Shown: piece by piece, positions 29,034 through 33,360 of the stretch
How the letters are laid out: the number at the start of each line of letters is the position of its first letter
How positions within the stretch are numbered: the first letter of the stretch is position 1
Source of the DNA: Bacteroidia bacterium
GTDB taxonomy: Bacteria; Bacteroidota; Bacteroidia; UBA4408
Reading direction: 5' to 3'
NCBI GenBank assembly: GCA_014376525.1
Contig: JACMRI010000097.1
Location: forward strand, 1 to 33,360
DNA: 33,360 nucleotides
The notes under the pieces: generated by a model
Database searches by the model: none
The model's input: the letters and a program-made list of their open reading frames with translations, nothing else
Told to the model about the DNA's origin: nothing
Position numbers and translations under genes: made by a program

Positions 29034-29567
29034 TTAAAGCATCAACTGCATAAAAATTACATCTAAGTATTTATCAAACTTTATTCCTGCTTTTTCAAGC
29101 ACGCCAGTTTCTTTAAATCCAAATTTTTTGTGTATAAGTATGCTTGGCTTATTACCTTGAGTAATACGTGCCAGTATTGATACTATTTTTTTGCTAGCCT
29201 TAGCATCAGCTATTACTTGTGCAAGCAACAATTGTCCTATGCCTTGCCCTTGATATTCGGGCTGTACATACATACTTACCTCAGGGGTTATATCGTAAGC
29301 AGCACGCTCGCTCCATTTGTTTAATGAGGCAAAACCTGCTACTTCTTTGCTATTTGTAGGATTAATTCCAGTAATGGTAAGCTCTTTTTCGTATTCGGCT
29401 ACATATACACAAAACTGTGGGTCGCGTTGCGTAAACCAAGCTACACGGTTTTCGTAGGTTTTATTTTCGGTGTCAAACGTACCAGTAGTAGTTTCAATAG
29501 CCCAGTTGTATATGTCCATTATTTGCTCCACATCTTTTACTGTTGCTTTCCTAATTTTTACTCCCAT
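29034..29567 (-). CDS. GNAT N-acetyltransferase, phosphinothricin acetyltransferase-like
   Basis: 'IRKATVKDVEQIMDIYNWAIETTTGTFDTE', 'SMYVQPEYQGQGIGQLLLAQVI', 'IHKKFGFKETG'. Confidence 0.9.
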   Translation of the reverse strand: MGVKIRKATVKDVEQIMDIYNWAIETTTGTFDTENKTYENRVAWFTQRDPQFCVYVAEYEKELTITGINPTNSKEVAGFASLNKWSERAAYDITPEVSMYVQPEYQGQGIGQLLLAQVIADAKASKKIVSILARITQGNKPSILIHKKFGFKETGVLEKAGIKFDKYLDVIFMQLML

Positions 29568-29626
29568 AGTAGTTAGTTATTTATATTTTTGTACAAAATA
29601 AACATTTAATCTTTAAACATAAAATT

Positions 29627-30814
29627 ATGTATTCATTAAAAGACCAATTAACACAAGAACTAGCCAATATAGAACAAGCAGGCTTATATAAACGTGAGCG
29701 TGTAATAATTACTCCCCAAAATGCTACTATACAAATAAGCACAGGCGAGAAAGTATTAAACTTTTGTGCCAATAATTACTTAGGCTTATCATCGCACCCC
29801 ACCGTATTAGCAGCAGCACACAAAGCCCTTGATACTCACGGTTATGGTATGAGTAGCGTACGTTTTATATGTGGCACACAAGATATTCACAAAGAACTAG
29901 AACAAAAAATAGCCGATTATTTTGGCACTGAAGATACCATACTTTATGCAGCAGCATTTGATGCCAATGGTGGTGTGTTTGAACCTTTATTTACTGAGGA
30001 AGATGCTATTATAAGCGACTCGTTAAACCACGCATCTATAATTGATGGCGTGCGTTTGTGCAAAGCGGTACGCTACCGTTATAACAACAACGATATGGCC
30101 GATTTGGAAGCACGCCTCATTGAAAGTCAAGCGCAACGCCACCGTATAATAGTAACCGATGGTGTATTTAGTATGGATGGTTACATTGCACAAATGGACA
30201 AAATATACGCTTTAGCACAAAAATATAATGCTATGATAATGACTGACGAATGCCACAGCGCAGGTTTTGTAGGTGCTACAGGACGTGGCACGCCTGAGCA
30301 TTGTGGTGTACACGGCAAAATAGATATTGTAACAGGTACACTAGGCAAGGCATTAGGTGGCGCAATGGGAGGTTTTACTACTGGTAGAAAGGAAATTATA
30401 GAAATGCTTCGCCAACGCTCACGCCCGTATTTGTTTAGCAACTCTTTAGCACCAACCATTGTAGGAGCATCTATTGCAGTGTTTGATATACTTAGCAACA
30501 CTACTGAGTTGCGAGATAGAGTTATGCAAAACGCATTGCGCTTTCGTGCAGGTATTACTGCAGCAGGCTTTGATATTAAAAACGGAATACACCCTATAGT
30601 ACCCGTAATGCTGTACGATGCAAAAATAGCACAACAGTTTGCCGAAAAATTATTAGCCGAAGGCATATATGTTATTGGGTTCTTTTTTCCAGTTGTACCC
30701 AAAGAACAAGCCCGTATACGTGTACAATTAAGTGCAGCACACACCAATGAAGATATAGATAAAGCTATAGCCGCATTTACCAAAGTAGGTAAAGAGTTGG
30801 GTGTTATAAAGTAA
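29627..30814 (+). CDS. kbl: Glycine C-acetyltransferase
   Basis: 'NFCANNYLGLSSHPTV', 'GTQDIHKELEQKIADYFGTEDTILY', 'DGVFSMDGYIAQMDKI', 'GTLGKALGGAMGGFTTG'. Confidence 0.94.
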   Translation: MYSLKDQLTQELANIEQAGLYKRERVIITPQNATIQISTGEKVLNFCANNYLGLSSHPTVLAAAHKALDTHGYGMSSVRFICGTQDIHKELEQKIADYFGTEDTILYAAAFDANGGVFEPLFTEEDAIISDSLNHASIIDGVRLCKAVRYRYNNNDMADLEARLIESQAQRHRIIVTDGVFSMDGYIAQMDKIYALAQKYNAMIMTDECHSAGFVGATGRGTPEHCGVHGKIDIVTGTLGKALGGAMGGFTTGRKEIIEMLRQRSRPYLFSNSLAPTIVGASIAVFDILSNTTELRDRVMQNALRFRAGITAAGFDIKNGIHPIVPVMLYDAKIAQQFAEKLLAEGIYVIGFFFPVVPKEQARIRVQLSAAHTNEDIDKAIAAFTKVGKELGVIK

Positions 30815-30851
30815 TAAATTTAAGTACCTTCATCAAACATACATAACCTAC

Positions 30852-32072
30852 GTGCAACATAACACCACACAATCATTTAGCGCAATTACTTGGAACCGCT
30901 TTAAGCGCAATAAACTGGCATTGGCAGGTTTGTTGGTTATTGGATTTGCAACCTTAGTGGCTATATTAGGCGCATACATACGCCCCGATAGTACACCTTT
31001 TGCTAATGATATGAACCTTTCGCTTACTACACAAAAGCCTGGTTTTAGTGTTAAAATGTTACGCTTGCGCAAAAATAACGAAATAGAAAGCACCCAATTT
31101 TTGCACGGATTGTTTTTTGGTGGCACTGAAAATAAATATCAATACATACCTATAAACTCCTACACATTTGCTGGAGATGCTATTGTGGTAAACGAATTTC
31201 AAGGACAAAATACGACAGTACAAGAACCTAAAAAATATAATGTAGCAGATGTGGTGTATCAACTCACCAACCCCCCAATTACCAATACCAATAGCACTAT
31301 TACATTTGTTACATTAGAGGGCGAAAAACACACAGAAACCATAGCCGAATTACAAGCCAAAATAAAAAAGAATAATATTATTACCAAATATTACCTATTG
31401 GGAACCGACCGTTTTGGACGAGATATGCTAAGTAGATTAATGGCGGGAACGCTTATATCCCTTGCGGTTGGCTTTATATCAGTATTCATATCCATATTCA
31501 TAGGTACGGCATTAGGAGCAATGGCGGGTTTTTACAAAGGACGAACCGACGATGCTATAATGTGGTTAATAAATGTAGTATGGAGCATTCCCACGCTTTT
31601 GTTGGTCATAGCTATAACACTGGCATTGGGTAAAGGATTTTGGCAAATATTTGTGGCAGTAGGTTTAACCACTTGGGTTGAGGTAGCACGTGTAGTACGT
31701 GGGCAGGTACTAAGCCTTAGCGAAAAAGAATTTGTAGAAGCTGCGCGTGCATTAGGTTACAGTAACGCTCGTATTATTATAAAACATATTTTGCCCAATG
31801 TAGCAGGACCTATAATAGTAGTAAGTGCTGCCAATTTTGCAACGGCTATACTTACTGAGGCAGGTTTAAGTTTTTTAGGAATAGGAGCGCAACCACCTAT
31901 GAGTAGCTGGGGAAGTATGATAAAAGACCACTACGGCTACATAATAGTAGATGCCGCTTACCTAGCGGTACTGCCAGGCTTGGCCATTATGCTTATGGTA
32001 CTCGCTTTTATATTGGTAGGTAACGGCTTGCGTGATGCCTTTGACACACGCTACGTAAACGATAAAGTTTAG
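30852..32072 (+). CDS. ABC transporter permease, OppC/DppC type, with long extracytoplasmic insertion
   Basis: 'YLLGTDRFGRDMLSRLMAGTLISLAVGF' and 'EFVEAARALGYSNARIIIKHILPNVAGPIIV'; GTG start at 30852. Confidence 0.92.
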   Translation: MQHNTTQSFSAITWNRFKRNKLALAGLLVIGFATLVAILGAYIRPDSTPFANDMNLSLTTQKPGFSVKMLRLRKNNEIESTQFLHGLFFGGTENKYQYIPINSYTFAGDAIVVNEFQGQNTTVQEPKKYNVADVVYQLTNPPITNTNSTITFVTLEGEKHTETIAELQAKIKKNNIITKYYLLGTDRFGRDMLSRLMAGTLISLAVGFISVFISIFIGTALGAMAGFYKGRTDDAIMWLINVVWSIPTLLLVIAITLALGKGFWQIFVAVGLTTWVEVARVVRGQVLSLSEKEFVEAARALGYSNARIIIKHILPNVAGPIIVVSAANFATAILTEAGLSFLGIGAQPPMSSWGSMIKDHYGYIIVDAAYLAVLPGLAIMLMVLAFILVGNGLRDAFDTRYVNDKV

Positions 32073-32101
32073 TAGTTATATACACTCACACACTTAATAT
32101 T

Positions 32102-33360
32102 ATGCCACAACAACAATGGACTAACTTATTACTCCCAATGCGCTTGCGCGATTCGGCTGTGGTAAAACATACTATGGATAGCCGCAATCCTTTTGATAGC
32201 GATTATGCCCGCATTATATCATCAGCACCGTTTCGTAGGTTGCAAGATAAAGCACAAGTTTTTCCGCTCGAAAAAAACGATTTTATACGCACACGACTTA
32301 CGCACTCCTTAGAGGTTTCAAACTTTGCAAGAGGATTGGGTTTAAGTGTAGAAAACCAATTAATAGCCTGCGGCAAACTCGCACCACAACTCAAAGGACA
32401 CATACCTTCGTTGCTTGCTACCGTAGGATTGGTGCATGATATAGGCAATCCGCCATTTGGCCATTTTGGCGAAGATGTTATTCAGAATTATTTTATTCAT
32501 TTTTTTGCTAACAATTACAACGCAGAAAATGATACTTATTTTGGCGAACATTGGACTGCCGAAGAGCTCGCCGATTTTACCAAATTTGATGGCAACGTGC
32601 AAGGATTACGTATTTTGCGTAAATTAAATTTAAGCAAAGATGAATATAGCTATAATCTTACATATCCGGTGCTTGCAAGTATGGTTAAATATCCACGAAA
32701 CTCAATTATTGGTAATAAAAAAACAAACAAATTGAGTTTTAAAAAGTTTGGCTACTTTCAGTCGGAAAAAGATGATTTTGAAAAAATAAATAAAACCTTG
32801 CAGCTCCACAACAACCGCCACCCACTAGTGTTTTTGTTAGAGGCCGCTGATGATATTGCCTACTCAATAGCTGATATTGAAGACGGTTGTAAAAAAGGAA
32901 TAATTACCGAAGAACTATTGTTAAACATACTACATAAGCACCTTGTAGGCGATGTGTACGAAAGTGTTATAGCCGATTTTGAACGCATTAAAAAAAGCAT
33001 CCCTAATGATTTTCCTAACAAAATACAAATTATAATTCAGGAATTTAGAGTAGTAGTACAAACTAAAATGATAGAGGAAGCCGCCAAAACATTCATGTTG
33101 CGCCTTGATGCTATTAGTACTGGTGAGTTTGACGAGGATTTGTTAGAAGCTTCTGAAGCCAAAAATATACGCAAAGTGTTTAAAGAATTGAGCTACCATA
33201 ATTTCAATCACCCTAGTGTATTGAAACGTGAGCTGGCAGGAGAGCAATTACTAAATTATTTATTAACCGCATTTACCAACGCTATAATAACGCCTCAAAA
33301 AAAGAGTTCTAAAATGTTATTGCAACTAATGTCTACCAACTATACTTACGTGCGCAAGCA
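32102..33360 (+). CDS. dgt: dGTP triphosphohydrolase-family HD protein, 3' end outside the window
   Basis: Hand translation from ATG 32102 is open to the edge: 'SAPFRRLQDKAQVFPLEKNDFIRTRLTHSLEVSNFARGLG', 'VGLVHDIGNPPFGHFGE', 'LEAADDIAYSIADIEDG'. Not in the ORF track, probably because it lacks a stop. Confidence 0.92.
   Translation, partial: MPQQQWTNLLLPMRLRDSAVVKHTMDSRNPFDSDYARIISSAPFRRLQDKAQVFPLEKNDFIRTRLTHSLEVSNFARGLGLSVENQLIACGKLAPQLKGHIPSLLATVGLVHDIGNPPFGHFGEDVIQNYFIHFFANNYNAENDTYFGEHWTAEELADFTKFDGNVQGLRILRKLNLSKDEYSYNLTYPVLASMVKYPRNSIIGNKKTNKLSFKKFGYFQSEKDDFEKINKTLQLHNNRHPLVFLLEAADDIAYSIADIEDGCKKGIITEELLLNILHKHLVGDVYESVIADFERIKKSIPNDFPNKIQIIIQEFRVVVQTKMIEEAAKTFMLRLDAISTGEFDEDLLEASEAKNIRKVFKELSYHNFNHPSVLKRELAGEQLLNYLLTAFTNAIITPQKKSSKMLLQLMSTNYTYVRK

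Noticed and set aside
30181-30783. 200-aa minus-strand ORF antisense to kbl
   Set aside because: Shadow of a conserved coding sequence; translation lacks any family motif.
1-33360. CRISPR array, tRNA, rRNA, transposase, phage, toxin-antitoxin or defence island
   Set aside because: No direct-repeat/spacer pattern, cloverleaf, IS transposase or recognisable nuclease/helicase/toxin module was seen on either strand.

Overview
A 33.4-kb chromosomal window from an AT-rich Bacteroidota bacterium. This is supported by TTTG-N19/20-TAnnTTTG promoter-like sites, a T9SS-type C-terminal tail, a PorV/PorQ-family protein, a DUF2723 protein and a fused E1 alpha/beta 2-oxoacid dehydrogenase. The content is mostly housekeeping or metabolic: homogentisate dioxygenase (5'-truncated by the window), DUF2723 membrane protein, deoxyhypusine synthase-like protein, inorganic pyrophosphatase, cold-shock protein, 3-oxoadipyl/acetyl-CoA thiolase, NlpC/P60, RimB-like retropepsin, HtpG, MscS, DapD, RuvX, rRNA-type SAM methyltransferase, acyltransferase, E1 dehydrogenase fusion, rhodanese-thioredoxin fusion, GNAT, Kbl, Opp/Dpp-type permease and a 3'-truncated dGTPase that is missing from the supplied ORF track. 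I saw no CRISPR array, tRNA, rRNA, transposase, phage module or recognisable defence island. The best second-look items are: the DHS-like / 129-aa unknown / pyrophosphatase gene cluster; the overlapping CAMC membrane protein / rhodanese-Trx / ABM cluster; the adjacent lipoprotein + beta-barrel-like pair; a 51-aa ORF with an AT-only palindrome at its stop; a 22-bp-arm intergenic palindrome; and a ~0.6-kb patch with atypical codon usage and a truncated SRPBCC-like remnant. I did not find a clearly new multi-gene system. These are candidates only.
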